A DNA stretch of 64,000 nucleotides from Planococcus donghaensis (lineage in GTDB: Bacteria > Bacillota > Bacilli > Bacillales_A > Planococcaceae). The translations under genes were made by a program, and so were the position numbers. Where the stretch lies: positions 2,232,001 through 2,296,000 of the forward strand of contig NZ_CP016543.2 in the NCBI RefSeq assembly GCF_001687665.2. The letters run 5' to 3'. Positions 18,701 through 27,772 of the stretch are shown here, in pieces. The notes beneath the pieces are model-generated. The model made no database searches. It saw only the letters and a list, made by a program, of their open reading frames with translations, and was not told the origin of the DNA. Positions within the stretch are counted from its first letter, which is position 1. Every line of letters begins with the position of its first letter.

Positions 18701-18823
18701 GTTTAGTTCTGGAATTAACGTAATCGGAATTCGTGTAAATGAGACAATACCTAAAATGATTACTAAAAACATAATGACGATGGTAAAGACAGGCCGTTTT
18801 ATGGAAAAATCACTTATTTTCAT
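15764..18823 (-). CDS. RND-family efflux permease (SwrC/AcrB-like)
   Basis: The product of 1019 residues has the RND layout: one membrane helix at the start (RPVFTIVIMFLVIILG), a large external domain, a block of helices near 340 to 480, a second external domain, and a final helix block. The fourth helix carries GMLVDNAIVVIENIERH with the acidic proton-relay position. Gram-positive relatives such as SwrC/YerP export surfactin-like compounds and fatty acids without a TolC partner. No adaptor gene is present. I chose the ATG at 18823 because AGAGAGG precedes it at a workable distance; a TTG three codons earlier is too close. Confidence 0.9.
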   Translation of the reverse strand: MKISDFSIKRPVFTIVIMFLVIILGIVSFTRIPITLIPELNPPIGVVVTNYPGASPTEVSEKITKPLEANLATLPGIKSIQSNSQEGSNFILLEFDWSTDIDDVQPDIAQRIDQTPIPDDANDPRFLKFDPAQFPILQLSLRSSNPDADVRVIAEELETELRQTEGVASVNISGSLIEEIQIELDQAALEERGLQQSDVVQLIQANNISLPGEPIETEDGRNLTTRIISTLTSVEEIRDLVLTIDPLEGDNITIGDVATVDISERESNSETRTNEEPAVLLSALQESQANTAEVSDAFQNRLDELLSEDRFEGVQADILFDQGDYVKLAIGNIGRTLVLGGIFAMLVLFYFLRGIKSPIIIGVAIPYSVIVTFVLMFFADFALNILTLGALALGIGMLVDNAIVVIENIERHLAMGKNAKKAASEGAKEVSGAIIASTLTTVAVFIPVIFISGLIGEIFFEFALTISFSLFASLAVALTVIPMMASRMLGKTGSKPKIQKDTSRSVKAFERSVVWALRNRIIVLFTALVLLIVGAFGVMQVGTEFIPATDEGFVSVSVELENGSSRTATNEVVDLIEDELKQEEDVDVYVSLVGSTQQGQAQGSAQANVAEIYVKLIDLADRDRSIFEFVDDVQPRIRETVGERALVSFDLQTAAGSSPNNLSFTVTDTNRLRLDKAVVDIEEALTKLPEVTELTNDRQETIDEIQMTINREAATEYGLPPVQIAQAVNNITRGVLASQVLTEDDEVLSVYVAYEEGERNSLEKLRALSLRTPSGEFVELQELADIEVAQGPVSIQRVDQADSVSFTLQYQSSITLGDMSDQVDEELEALDLDDGTMVSFGGDRELLDNSINDMSLAVLLAIVLVYIAMAAQFESFKYPLVIMFTVPLMAIGVAIALFITQTPVSITAVIGLLVLVGIVVNNGIVLVDYINQRKEDGMGSYDAIVTSVHDRRRPILMTALTTILGLLPLAIGIGEGTEINQPMGITVIGGLISATLLSLYVVPIVYSLLDGQTRRMNKK

Positions 18824-18856
18824 TTTTTTCAAACCCTCTCTTTACTTTGTTCTTTA

Positions 18857-18908
18857 ATCATAAGAAAAATTTCCTACAACCGCAAATTTAATAGAGTGTG
18901 TTCACTCT
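18857..18908 (-). promoter_or_regulatory. Putative promoter and operator of the RND pump
   Basis: On the minus strand a -35 TTGCGG (18880-18885) and a -10 TATGAT (18857-18862) are 17 bases apart. Just upstream lies a perfect dyad AGAGTG-N4-CACTCT (18893-18908) of the size bound by TetR- or MarR-type repressors. The regulator is not identified. Confidence 0.5.
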
Positions 18909-18921
18909 TCTGACACTTTTC

Positions 18922-18972
18922 AAAAAAGAAAAAACTGCAGACAACTCGAATAAATCGAATTTGTCTGCAGTT
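18922..18972 (-). terminator. Terminator of prfC
   Basis: AACTGCAGACAA and TTGTCTGCAGTT form a perfect 12-bp stem with an inner TTCGA/TCGA helix; on the minus strand TTTTTTC follows. Confidence 0.8.
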
Positions 18973-18999
18973 GAAACCTGCCTAAACAGGTATTCACTT

Positions 19000-20568
19000 C
19001 TATAAAAGACTGTATAAACGAATGTCTGGATTTTTATCTTGGAACCAGCGTGTTGCAAACTCGTTCTCAAATAAGAATACATAGTTATCAAAACGATCAC
19101 GCACAAGCATTGAACGTCCGCTTGACATCGATTCTTTCACATCTTCTTCATTTTCAATCCAACGAGCGATTTTATTGCCTACTGGCTCCATACGCACATC
19201 TACATTGTATTCGTTTTTCATCCGGTGTTCGAACACTTCAAACTGAAGTTGACCGACTGCACCAAGAATCACTTCTTCTAAATGCAATGTTTTGTAGTAT
19301 TGAATGGCACCTTCTTGTACCAATTGAAGAATCCCTTTATGGAAATGTTTTTGTTTCATGACATTTTTGGCCGTTACTTTTACAAATAGTTCTGGCGTAA
19401 ACTGTGGCAAACTTTCGAATTGGAATTTCTTCCCGCTCGTAATCGTATCTCCGATTTGATAATTCCCTACATCATGCAAACCGATGATGTCGCCCGCTAC
19501 TGCTTCACTAACCATTTCACGATCATCCGCTAAAAATTGCGTGGTCTGAGATAACTTAATATTTTTTCCTGTACGCGCTAACGTCACGTTCATTCCACGC
19601 TCAAATTTACCTGATACGATGCGGACAAAAGCGATACGATCGCGGTGAGCTGGATTCATATTCGCTTGGATTTTAAAGATAAATCCTGAAAACGGCATTT
19701 CCGTTGGATCAATGATTTCTTCCTCTTGCGTAATACGTGGTTGCGGTGGTGGTGCAAATTGCAAATACGTTTCAAGGAATGTTTCTACACCAAAATTAGC
19801 CAATGCACTACCAAAGAACACAGGCGTCAATTCACCTTTTTTGACACGGTCAAATGAAAACTCATTGCCTGCCTCGTCCAACAAATCAATATCATCCATT
19901 GCTTGCGTGTAATAAGATGTTTTTTTCATTTCATGGTCTGCGATCAATCGACCGTTTTCATCTAAGTCAAGGAAACGTTCTCCTTCTGAACGGAAAGGTT
20001 CAACACGTTTGTTAAAACGGTCATAAATTCCGAGGAATTCTTTCCCCATCCCGATTGGCCAATTCATTGCATATGATTGAATGCCAAGAACTTCTTCAAG
20101 TTCTTCCATTAACTCTAATGGCTCTTTTCCTTGACGGTCCATTTTATTGATGAACGTAAAAATTGGTATACCGCGCATTTTACATACTTTAAATAGTTTG
20201 ACAGTTTGCGCTTCAATCCCTTTAGCCACATCAATAATCATCACTGCGCTGTCTACTGCCATTAAGGTACGATACGTATCTTCACTGAAATCTTGGTGTC
20301 CAGGTGTGTCTAAAATGTTGACGCGATGACCATCATAGTCGAATTGCATAACGGAAGAAGTTACAGAAATTCCGCGTTGTTTTTCAATTTCCATCCAATC
20401 GGAAGTAGCGAACTTGCCGCTTTTTTTCCCTTTTACTGTTCCGGCATCACGAATAGCTCCACCAAATAACAATAATTTTTCAGTTAACGTCGTTTTACCA
20501 GCATCTGGGTGGGAGATGATGGCGAAGGTTCTTCTATTTTGAATTTCATTCTTTAATTGGTCTGACAT
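19000..20568 (-). CDS. prfC: Peptide chain release factor 3
   Basis: The 522-residue GTPase has G1 [13 protein letters not shown] near residue 19, the switch region [16 protein letters not shown]3 DTPGHQDF and G4 NKMD. The order and length match RF3, which removes RF1 and RF2 from the ribosome after peptide release. The start of the C-terminal domain, with the ending [16 protein letters not shown], is also typical of the family. It is transcribed in the same direction as murE upstream, about 105 bases after the murE stop, with a weak terminator between them. The same pair is adjacent in Staphylococcus. Confidence 0.95.
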   Translation of the reverse strand: MSDQLKNEIQNRRTFAIISHPDAGKTTLTEKLLLFGGAIRDAGTVKGKKSGKFATSDWMEIEKQRGISVTSSVMQFDYDGHRVNILDTPGHQDFSEDTYRTLMAVDSAVMIIDVAKGIEAQTVKLFKVCKMRGIPIFTFINKMDRQGKEPLELMEELEEVLGIQSYAMNWPIGMGKEFLGIYDRFNKRVEPFRSEGERFLDLDENGRLIADHEMKKTSYYTQAMDDIDLLDEAGNEFSFDRVKKGELTPVFFGSALANFGVETFLETYLQFAPPPQPRITQEEEIIDPTEMPFSGFIFKIQANMNPAHRDRIAFVRIVSGKFERGMNVTLARTGKNIKLSQTTQFLADDREMVSEAVAGDIIGLHDVGNYQIGDTITSGKKFQFESLPQFTPELFVKVTAKNVMKQKHFHKGILQLVQEGAIQYYKTLHLEEVILGAVGQLQFEVFEHRMKNEYNVDVRMEPVGNKIARWIENEEDVKESMSSGRSMLVRDRFDNYVFLFENEFATRWFQDKNPDIRLYSLL

Positions 20569-20644
20569 GTTTATACGCTCCTTTAATCTACTCTCTTCAT
20601 ATTAGAGAAGGGGACTGAAAAAAACAAGGAATTTTAATGTCTAC

Positions 20645-20672
20645 AGAAAAAAGAAGCCATTATAGGCTCCTT
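20645..20672 (-). terminator. Weak terminator after murE
   Basis: GGAGCC and GGCTTC pair with one wobble around a six-base loop, followed by TTTTTTC on the minus strand. The stem is short, so some read-through into prfC is likely. Confidence 0.5.
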
Positions 20673-20673
20673 T

Positions 20674-22134
20674 TTACTGAAACTTTTTCAACGCTTGTTG
20701 TATCGCAATTTCTTTATCACTGTGTGGGTACTTCGTATTCCCCACGATTTGGTAGTCTTCATGCCCTTTTCCAGCAAGGATGATAATGTCACCAACTTCA
20801 GCTTGCTCTATGGCATGCTCTACTGCTTTTGCACGATCACCAATGCATGCGAAATTGCTATGGGTCATGCCTAATTCCAAATCACCTAAAATACTGTCAT
20901 ACGCTTCATCGCGTGGATCATCGGTTGTTAAAACAACGTAATCTGCAATCGAGGCTTTTTCAGCCATAATTGGACGCTTCGTTTTATCACGGTTGCCACC
21001 TGTACCCACTAAGAAAATAATCCGGTTCTTTTTAAAATCTTGAACGGCGTCAATTGCTTTTTCGATTGCATCAGGGGTATGAGCATAATCGATAAAAATC
21101 GATATAGGCGCTTCGACTTCAACTTTCTGCATACGTCCTTCTACAGGTGCAATTGTCGCGAGTGCTTTCAAAATTTCGTCAAGCTTGTATCCTTCTGCAT
21201 ACAAAGCTGCAATTGAGGCGAGCGCATTCGAAACATTAAACTCACCAAGCAGTTTCATTGTTACGGGGAATTCACCTTCTACACAAGTCAATGTAAAGTT
21301 TGTGCCCGTATGCATCAATTGAATGTCTTTTGCCTGAAACTGGGCATCGTTTTGAATGCCGTAAGTGTATACCGGATGAGGCGTCATTTTTGCGAGTTCT
21401 TTAGACCACGGATCATCAGCATTTAAAATTGCTTGCTTTTGATTGGCCAGATCTTGCCCGAGTTGTGAAAATAACAGAGCTTTGGCATGTCCATACTCTT
21501 CCATCGTTCCATGGAAATCCAAATGATCGTGCGTCAAATTAGTAAAAATAGCGGTATCAAATTCCACACCAGCTAGACGCCCTAAAACTAACCCGTGCGA
21601 TGAAACTTCCATTGTCATATGCGAACAATCTTCGTCTCGTGCACGTGCAATCATTTGTTGAGTTGTTAGGACATCGTTTGTTGTATTTGCTGATGGATGC
21701 AATTGTCCATTTAAATTAAAACCAATTGTTCCTGTCAACGCTGACTTTTCGCCCAACTCCATTAACATTGAATGCAAAATACCTGCTACACTCGTCTTGC
21801 CATTAGTTCCGGTAACTCCAATCATATGCAAAAGCTTAGATGGATAATCGTAAAATTTAGTCGCTAAAAGTCCGAGTGTTCGCGAGGTGCTTTCAACTTC
21901 CACTACCGTCGCATTGTCAATCGTCATTGGTTTTTCAGTAATAATGAGTGTTGCTCCTTGATTTGCTGCTTGTTGCGCAAAATCGTGGCCATCGACTGTA
22001 TAACCTTTGATACAAATAAAAGCCGAATTTGCTTTTATATCACGAGAGTCAATTGTTAAATGCTCAATATGTTCTGGTAACTCTCCTTTAATTTGTTTAT
22101 AAGGAATTGACGCTAATAATTCTTTGCTGTTCAT
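20674..22134 (-). CDS. murE: UDP-N-acetylmuramoyl-tripeptide synthetase MurE, amino-acid specificity uncertain (L-Lys suspected)
   Basis: The 486-residue Mur ligase has the ATP site GVTGTNGKTSVAGIL near residue 105, the carbamoyl-lysine region GTMEEYGHAKALLF, YAHTPDAIEKAI and the C-terminal KGHEDYQ. It adds the third amino acid to the peptidoglycan stem peptide. The specificity loop reads DDPR at residues 405-408. Diaminopimelate enzymes usually have DNPR, while lysine enzymes deviate from it, so the motif is intermediate. The neighbour prfC and the Planococcaceae-like setting (lysine peptidoglycan) favour L-lysine. It is not in a dcw cluster. Confidence 0.9.
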   Translation of the reverse strand: MNSKELLASIPYKQIKGELPEHIEHLTIDSRDIKANSAFICIKGYTVDGHDFAQQAANQGATLIITEKPMTIDNATVVEVESTSRTLGLLATKFYDYPSKLLHMIGVTGTNGKTSVAGILHSMLMELGEKSALTGTIGFNLNGQLHPSANTTNDVLTTQQMIARARDEDCSHMTMEVSSHGLVLGRLAGVEFDTAIFTNLTHDHLDFHGTMEEYGHAKALLFSQLGQDLANQKQAILNADDPWSKELAKMTPHPVYTYGIQNDAQFQAKDIQLMHTGTNFTLTCVEGEFPVTMKLLGEFNVSNALASIAALYAEGYKLDEILKALATIAPVEGRMQKVEVEAPISIFIDYAHTPDAIEKAIDAVQDFKKNRIIFLVGTGGNRDKTKRPIMAEKASIADYVVLTTDDPRDEAYDSILGDLELGMTHSNFACIGDRAKAVEHAIEQAEVGDIIILAGKGHEDYQIVGNTKYPHSDKEIAIQQALKKFQ

Positions 22135-22152
22135 GAAATCCTCTCCTAACTC

Positions 22153-23208
22153 TTATGAAACCAATGGAGACAATACATATGCATAGAGCAATGCTGCCGC
22201 CGCTTTTAAGGAATCGATATGCGTACGTTCATACGAATGGGAAGCTTCAATTCCAGGACCAAACAAGGCGTGCTTAATATCATGCCCTGCACTAATCGCA
22301 GCTGATGCATCCGAACCGTAATATGGATAAATGTCTACTTTATAGTCAATGGAATTCGTTTGCGCTAAAGCAATCAAGTGACGAGTCAAACCGTAATGAT
22401 AAGGACCGCTTGAATCTTTTGCACAAATGGAAACGGTATATTCGTCTGATTCTTGTCCGTCTCCAATAGCGCCCATATCAACCGCAATGTATTCTTGGGT
22501 TTCGAGTGGGATACTTGCGTTTCCACCGTAGCCAATTTCTTCATTATTGGAAATATAAAAATGAGTGGTGTATGGCAATTGCTCTTTGGTTTCACTCAAA
22601 TGTTTAACTAATTGAAGAACTAAAGCGGTACTGGCTTTATCGTCTAAATGACGGGATTTAACATATCCAGACGAAGTTGCTTCAAATCTTGGCTGAAACG
22701 AAACAAAATCTCCCACTTCGATCCCTAGACTACGCACGTCATCTTTAGAAAAGGCTTTCTCATCTAACCGTACTTCCATATTATCTGCATTGCGTTCTGC
22801 CGTACCTGCATCTTTATAAACGTGAACAGTTGTTTGATGCAACAAAATCGTTCCTGAAACTGTTGAGCCGTCCGCTTTATGTATTAGGCAATTTTCACCT
22901 TCGATAGCATTAAATTTAAAACCGCCTACTAAAGATAATTTTAATCGACCGCTTGGTTTAATTTCTTTTACCATTGCGCCAAGTGTATCGACATGTGCCG
23001 TTAATAACCGATGTTGCTCTTGATTTTCTCCAGGGATCGTCGCAATTACAGCCCCTTTGTGAGTCGTTTTATATTCAACATTCCACTGTGTCAATAATGC
23101 ACTGATTTTTGACATGACGTCCATTGTATATCCCGATGGGCTTGGAATTTCCACTAATTCTTTTAATAAATCGACCGTTTCGTTTTGATTCCATTGATAA
23201 GTCATCAT
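22153..23208 (-). CDS. M42-family metallopeptidase (glutamyl/deblocking aminopeptidase type)
   Basis: The product of about 351 residues has the M42 zinc ligands in their usual surroundings: TAHVDTLGAMV near residue 73, HLDDKASTALVL near 190, and the catalytic pair in ISNNEEIGYGG near 225. GHDIKHALFGPGIEASHSYERTHIDSL near the end gives the last histidine ligands. These cytosolic dodecameric enzymes trim short peptides. I chose the ATG at 23208 after AGGAG; a GTG at 23214 and an ATG at 23205 are in frame. The gene lies 18 bases upstream of murE and probably shares its transcript. Confidence 0.87.
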   Translation of the reverse strand: MMTYQWNQNETVDLLKELVEIPSPSGYTMDVMSKISALLTQWNVEYKTTHKGAVIATIPGENQEQHRLLTAHVDTLGAMVKEIKPSGRLKLSLVGGFKFNAIEGENCLIHKADGSTVSGTILLHQTTVHVYKDAGTAERNADNMEVRLDEKAFSKDDVRSLGIEVGDFVSFQPRFEATSSGYVKSRHLDDKASTALVLQLVKHLSETKEQLPYTTHFYISNNEEIGYGGNASIPLETQEYIAVDMGAIGDGQESDEYTVSICAKDSSGPYHYGLTRHLIALAQTNSIDYKVDIYPYYGSDASAAISAGHDIKHALFGPGIEASHSYERTHIDSLKAAAALLYAYVLSPLVS

Positions 23209-23404
23209 TATCACTCCTCGATCTTATAATCATATCAAAATCATAGATGTTCGCACAGTCCTGACTTATAGTATTATAGTATAAGTTGAACTCAAAACTA
23301 TGTTTCTATGTGTTTTCGAACTTATCTTTTAACAAAAACAGGCGTTTACTACTAAACGCAGCTTATTCGTTTAAATTACATTCTTAAAAATACCGAGGTG
23401 TCTA

Positions 23405-24973
23405 ATGGAAAGCAAGCTTATCAATCGTAAAAGAAGTCAATTATTTATCCATATATATGGAGCCCTAAGTATTTTTCACTTTCTGCTCAATCAAATAGTA
23501 GATAGTAACGCCGCTATCGTTTCTCCACTTTTTGGAATTTCTTCTTATTTTTTGTTGCTGTTACTCATCACTAAAGCAAATGAGCGTACGTTGCAATACG
23601 CGATTCTTTTTGCCATGAATTTGTACATATTCATTTTGAATTTCGAATCTTTTGCTCCGATTACGCTTGTTTATTTTGTTGTCCCTATTATTATATGTGC
23701 TTTATACAATGAAACAAAACCTCTCTTATTTCTAGGACTCGTAACAGCGATTGAATTTGTGTTATTTCTCACCATATACGATCGCTTTGTGCCAGGAGCT
23801 TCGCTTTCTTATATTCAATTATCCATTGTTGTTTTTACTTCCAGTGTGTTTTTCCTTACATTGCTTCACAGTCTTTACTTTAGCCATTATTGGAAACAAT
23901 TAGAGACCAAAAATGCATCAATGGAAAAGGCGTTATTATCAAAAGAAGGTTATTTGCAATTGTTTTTTGAAACAGCAAAAGATGCTATTGCCGTTTTCGA
24001 TTCAGAAGAAAAAATCATTGCGGTCAATCCGGCTTTTGAAGAATTATACGGCTGGACTTCCGAAGAATGCATCGGCCAAACTTTGCCTTTTTATCCGCTT
24101 GAAAATGCACTAGCTGTTAAAATGCGTGCACAACAAGTTCGCAGAGGAAAAAGTTACTCCCTTTTAGAAACTGAAGAAGCCCGGAAAGATGGCAGTCGCT
24201 TTTTTGCACAGATTACGTTGTCGCCTATTCTTGATGATTCCGAAAAAATAATTGCAACTTCCATGATTTCACGTGATATTAGTTATCAAAAAGAAGCCGA
24301 AAAGCTAATTGTTCAAACTGAAAAACTAAAGCTTGCTGGTGAAATTGCGGCCGGTGTTGCCCATGAAATTAGAAATCCGATGACAGTGATCTCCGGTTTT
24401 ATCCAGATGATGCATCATGATTCAAAACATCCCTTCCCAGAGTATACGGAGCTGATTCAGTCAGAGTTAGACCGAATCAACTTGATCATTAGTGAATTTT
24501 TGGTGTTGGCCAAACCTCAAGCTGCAACATTGAAAGTCTTTAGTGTCCAAAAAGCGTTAGATGACATTCTTCTATTATTTAGTTCCGAGTTGAATATGAA
24601 TGGCATCACTTTGATAAAAGACTGGGAAAAAGATTTTCAGTTAAATGGAGAAGAGCATCATTTAAAACAAGTTTTCATTAATCTATTAAAAAATGCTGTA
24701 GAATCTATGCATCGACCAGGAGAAGTACGGGTTGCTTTAAAAACTGAAGACAATGACATGTTCTCCATTTCTTTTGAAGATACCGGAAAAGGCCTTTCGG
24801 AAAAAGAATTGAATGAGATTTTCGAACCTTTTTATACCACGAAAGCAAGCGGTACAGGATTAGGATTAATTGTTTCTCAAAAAATCATTCAAGAGCACAA
24901 AGGCAAGCTCTCCATTTCAAGCTCTAAAGGGATTGGCACAGTGGCTAAAATTCTTTTAAAGCAAACTGGGTAA
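23405..24973 (+). CDS. PAS-domain sensor histidine kinase, orphan (KinB/phosphorelay type)
   Basis: The 522-residue kinase starts with about six hydrophobic segments (residues 13 to 165), followed by a coiled stretch, a PAS domain (about 180 to 300, with EEKIIAVNPAFEELYGWTSEE), the HisKA box GEIAAGVAHEIRNPMTVISGF with the phospho-accepting histidine near 321, and the ATPase boxes FINLLKNAVESM, FEDTGKGLSE and GTGLGLIVSQKII. No response regulator is adjacent, and the domain order resembles Bacillus kinases that feed the Spo0A phosphorelay. GAGGTG precedes the ATG. The signal is unknown. Confidence 0.87.
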   Translation: MESKLINRKRSQLFIHIYGALSIFHFLLNQIVDSNAAIVSPLFGISSYFLLLLLITKANERTLQYAILFAMNLYIFILNFESFAPITLVYFVVPIIICALYNETKPLLFLGLVTAIEFVLFLTIYDRFVPGASLSYIQLSIVVFTSSVFFLTLLHSLYFSHYWKQLETKNASMEKALLSKEGYLQLFFETAKDAIAVFDSEEKIIAVNPAFEELYGWTSEECIGQTLPFYPLENALAVKMRAQQVRRGKSYSLLETEEARKDGSRFFAQITLSPILDDSEKIIATSMISRDISYQKEAEKLIVQTEKLKLAGEIAAGVAHEIRNPMTVISGFIQMMHHDSKHPFPEYTELIQSELDRINLIISEFLVLAKPQAATLKVFSVQKALDDILLLFSSELNMNGITLIKDWEKDFQLNGEEHHLKQVFINLLKNAVESMHRPGEVRVALKTEDNDMFSISFEDTGKGLSEKELNEIFEPFYTTKASGTGLGLIVSQKIIQEHKGKLSISSSKGIGTVAKILLKQTG

Positions 24974-24980
24974 CATAGAA

Positions 24981-25019
24981 AAAGCGAGCAACTAAGCAGT
25001 TGCTCGCTTTCTTTTTTTG
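24981..25019 (+). terminator. Terminator of the histidine kinase gene
   Basis: AAAGCGAGCAACT / AGTTGCTCGCTTT form a perfect stem with loop AAGC followed by CTTTTTTT. Confidence 0.9.
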
Positions 25020-25065
25020 TACACTTGGCACAAATTACTCTTCCTAAAAACAATCCGTAGGACGT

Positions 25066-26454
25066 TTATTTCAGGACTGTTTTTATCCATTTCGCTTTGT
25101 TTTTATAAGGCGGAAAAAGAATATTGGTTGACAATTTAGTAGATTTTTTCAAAATGGACTTGGCATGTGTAAAGGTTTCAAAACTAGATTTTCCGTGATA
25201 AGAATTTATCCCAGATGTACCGACCCCGCCAAATGGCAAGTAAGCACTCCCCACATGAGAGACCGTATCGTTAATACAACCACCACCGAATGGCAATTGC
25301 TCTAAGAAAAATTGCGTTGCGCGGTCATTTTCTGAGAAGAAATATGCCGACAACGGTTTAGGCAGTTTGCGAATTTGGCGCAGCAATAACGGTAAATCGG
25401 TATAGCTAATAATAGGTAAAATCGGTCCGAAAATTTCATCTTCCATTGAAGGACTATCCCATCCTACTCGATCTAATAAAACGGGTTCGATATACAAGTC
25501 AGCGCGGTCCATCTTGCCCCCATAAACAACTTGGTTGGCTTCTTTTTGGACAATTTCTGCTAAACGATCAAAATGCTGCGTGTTAACGATGCGTCCATAA
25601 TCCGGACTTTGTTGTGCGTCTTTGCCATAAAAGTTTTGAATCGTTTTCGTTAATTTTTTTATAAATTCATCTTTAACCGATTCGTGGACACAAATATAAT
25701 CCGGTGCCACACATGTTTGGCCTGTATTCATCAATTTACCCCAGGCAATACGTTTTACAGCCAAATCGAGATCTGCCGTTTGGTCGACAATTGCCGGACT
25801 TTTCCCACCAAGCTCTAGAGTAATCGGAGTTAAACGCTCTGATGCTGCTTTCATAATGACTTTCCCGACATTGACACTGCCTGTGAAGAAAATATAATCA
25901 AATGGCGCATGGATCAATGCTGTTACTTCTTCCCGTTCGCCTTCAACTACACGAATGTAGTAAGAAGGAAATGCTTCTTCAATAATTGTTCGAATTACTT
26001 TTGCTACATTTGGCGTTGCTTCAGATGGCTTCACAATTGCACAATTCCCACCAATAATAGCGCCAATTAACGGTTCCATCACTAACTGGAATGGATAATT
26101 AAATGGCCCAATGATCAATACAGAGCCATACGGTTCGTGTATAACAAAGCTTTTTGCTGGTTGCAAGTGAAGTGGTGTTTTAACTTGCTCTGGTTTCATC
26201 CAGTCTTCTAAGTTTTTTGCCATTGTGCTGATGCTATCAAGCACAAAACCGACTTCTGTGGCATAGGCTTCAAACTCACTTTTGCCTAAGTCTTTTTTCA
26301 AGGCATCGATTATATCAGTTGCATGAGATTGGATAACGCTTTTTAAGCGATATAATTGTTCAATTCGAAAAGCTGCTGGTTTTGTATCACCTGTATAAAA
26401 ATATGCTTGTTGTTCTTCAATCATGCGGTCTACATCAGTTGCAGTAAAATTCAT
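25066..26454 (-). CDS. Aldehyde dehydrogenase (YwdH-like, ALDH3 group)
   Basis: The 462-residue protein is shorter than typical aldehyde dehydrogenases and fits the ALDH3-like group. It contains GPFNYPFQL near residue 110, the cofactor site FTGSVNVGKVIMKAA near 200, the general base in LELGGKSPAIVD, and the catalytic cysteine in NTGQTCVAPDYI. A hydrophobic basic C-terminus (NILFPPYKNKAKWIKTVLK) recalls the membrane-associating tail of fatty aldehyde dehydrogenases. It oxidises aldehydes to acids with NAD(P). I chose the ATG at 26454 because GAGGAGG is seven bases upstream. Confidence 0.9.
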   Translation of the reverse strand: MNFTATDVDRMIEEQQAYFYTGDTKPAAFRIEQLYRLKSVIQSHATDIIDALKKDLGKSEFEAYATEVGFVLDSISTMAKNLEDWMKPEQVKTPLHLQPAKSFVIHEPYGSVLIIGPFNYPFQLVMEPLIGAIIGGNCAIVKPSEATPNVAKVIRTIIEEAFPSYYIRVVEGEREEVTALIHAPFDYIFFTGSVNVGKVIMKAASERLTPITLELGGKSPAIVDQTADLDLAVKRIAWGKLMNTGQTCVAPDYICVHESVKDEFIKKLTKTIQNFYGKDAQQSPDYGRIVNTQHFDRLAEIVQKEANQVVYGGKMDRADLYIEPVLLDRVGWDSPSMEDEIFGPILPIISYTDLPLLLRQIRKLPKPLSAYFFSENDRATQFFLEQLPFGGGCINDTVSHVGSAYLPFGGVGTSGINSYHGKSSFETFTHAKSILKKSTKLSTNILFPPYKNKAKWIKTVLK

Positions 26455-26545
26455 TGTCCAACCTCCTCTAAGTTTCTTCATTATACCCATCAAGCCAGTT
26501 GATACGCTAAGCTAATGACTCCGATTATTTTCTGTTTGCCAATAC

Positions 26546-27472
26546 CTAGTCCATTAATAAATGATCAATATAGCGCTGAACAATTAACCCTTCTTTAAAA
26601 TTAACTAACAACGTCGATTGCTCGTTCATTTCGTCAAAAAGCGAAGGCACGTCTTTGAAATCGCTAATCAATTGACGGTCTTCTCCTTTTACCGACTCGT
26701 AAAGGGTTGTCCAATTTTCCAACGTTAACACCCCTTGTTCGCCATACACTTTAAACTGCAATAACTCTTTTTGACCGATGTTACTAATTCCCGTCAATAG
26801 AAACGGAATTTGGTCTTCAGTGAGTCCATGTGCAATCATCCCTGTTTCACATTTATCTGCTTGTTCTGGATAAGTAATGTGATGGGAAGTAAAGGATAAT
26901 TCACCAAACAATCGGTTCATTAATTGAAAATAGTGAGGAAAAACTTCACGAACAAACCCGCCTTGATTTCTCGAACCAATCCATGGATTTTGCTGCCACA
27001 GTCTTGGCCAGTCTGGGAAAAAAGTTTGAAGTTCAATGCGAACAACTTTCCCAATGTGTCCGGTTTTAATACGCTTGGACATTTCACGAATGACCGGTTT
27101 ATACATTAATGGAAAATGCATCGCCGTTTGTACTCGATTGTTTTGCACGGATGCTACCATCGATTCGCCAGCTTCCACATTATGGGCTAATGGTTTTTCA
27201 CACAATATATTAATCCCTGCACTCGCCGCCAGCTCCGCAATTTCTGCATGGAACGCGGGTGGCGTCGCAATATACACCCAATTTATATCCGAATGAAGGA
27301 CATCTTCGACAGATTTCGCCATCGGAATTCCATAGGTTTGGCTAATTTCTGTAAGTCGTTCAGTTTGTTCATCGTAAACGATTTTTATTTCTACGCGACT
27401 TTCCTCTTGTTGCAGTTGTTTTATAATACGTTCTCCTATAATTCCCGCTCCAATGATGCCAATTGAAATCAT
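26546..27472 (-). CDS. Gfo/Idh/MocA-family oxidoreductase
   Basis: The 308-residue protein begins with the Rossmann motif IGIIGAGIIGERIIKQL and has the family motif ILCEKPLAHNVE near residue 90, in which the lysine is part of the EKP catalytic triplet. A second domain starts near residue 120 (MHFPLMYKPVIREM). The family uses NAD(P) to act on sugars, inositol or related compounds; the substrate cannot be told. AAAGGAG precedes the ATG by nine bases. It is upstream of the aldehyde dehydrogenase on the same strand with about 90 bases between, so the two may share a transcript. Confidence 0.82.
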   Translation of the reverse strand: MISIGIIGAGIIGERIIKQLQQEESRVEIKIVYDEQTERLTEISQTYGIPMAKSVEDVLHSDINWVYIATPPAFHAEIAELAASAGINILCEKPLAHNVEAGESMVASVQNNRVQTAMHFPLMYKPVIREMSKRIKTGHIGKVVRIELQTFFPDWPRLWQQNPWIGSRNQGGFVREVFPHYFQLMNRLFGELSFTSHHITYPEQADKCETGMIAHGLTEDQIPFLLTGISNIGQKELLQFKVYGEQGVLTLENWTTLYESVKGEDRQLISDFKDVPSLFDEMNEQSTLLVNFKEGLIVQRYIDHLLMD

Positions 27473-27516
27473 CCATTATCTCTCCTTTAAAGCTTTTCGG
27501 CTTTTTCACAATGTTT

Positions 27517-27543
27517 GTTTATTAGTGTAACCTTTAGGGGTAT
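27517..27543 (+). promoter_or_regulatory. Sigma-B-like promoter
   Basis: GTTTAT (27517-27522), a 15-base spacer and GGGTAT (27538-27543) fit the general-stress sigma-B consensus GTTT-N(12-15)-GGGTAT. The start of transcription would be near 27551, about 38 bases before the small ORF at 27589. Confidence 0.5.
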
Positions 27544-27588
27544 AGAATAGTCAAACAATACCATTACAATTTCGAGGGAGGAACTTTT

Positions 27589-27732
27589 ATGAATGAACAG
27601 GCAAAATGGTGGGAACCTATTTTCACAGGTGAATTAGAAGTAGGGGTCAATAAGGAAAAGTTAGAAAATGTAACCGAAGAATCTCTTCTGTATTACACGG
27701 AAACCCAAGTACCTTCGGAGTCTGCACTTTAA
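27589..27732 (+). CDS. 47-residue acidic protein, unknown, possibly general-stress induced
   Basis: This short frame encodes MNEQAKWWEPIFTGELEVG, followed by an acidic hydrophilic part ending QVPSESAL. I do not recognise it. It is supported by a strong GAGGGAGG ribosome site just before the ATG, a sigma-B-like promoter upstream, and its own terminator downstream (27773-27809), so it looks like a complete monocistronic gene. It has no signal peptide or membrane helix. The two tryptophans and the lack of cysteine suggest a small soluble protein. Confidence 0.65.
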   Translation: MNEQAKWWEPIFTGELEVGVNKEKLENVTEESLLYYTETQVPSESAL

Positions 27733-27772
27733 TTGATGAGACTAACCCCAATTTATCACTTACCTACATAGC

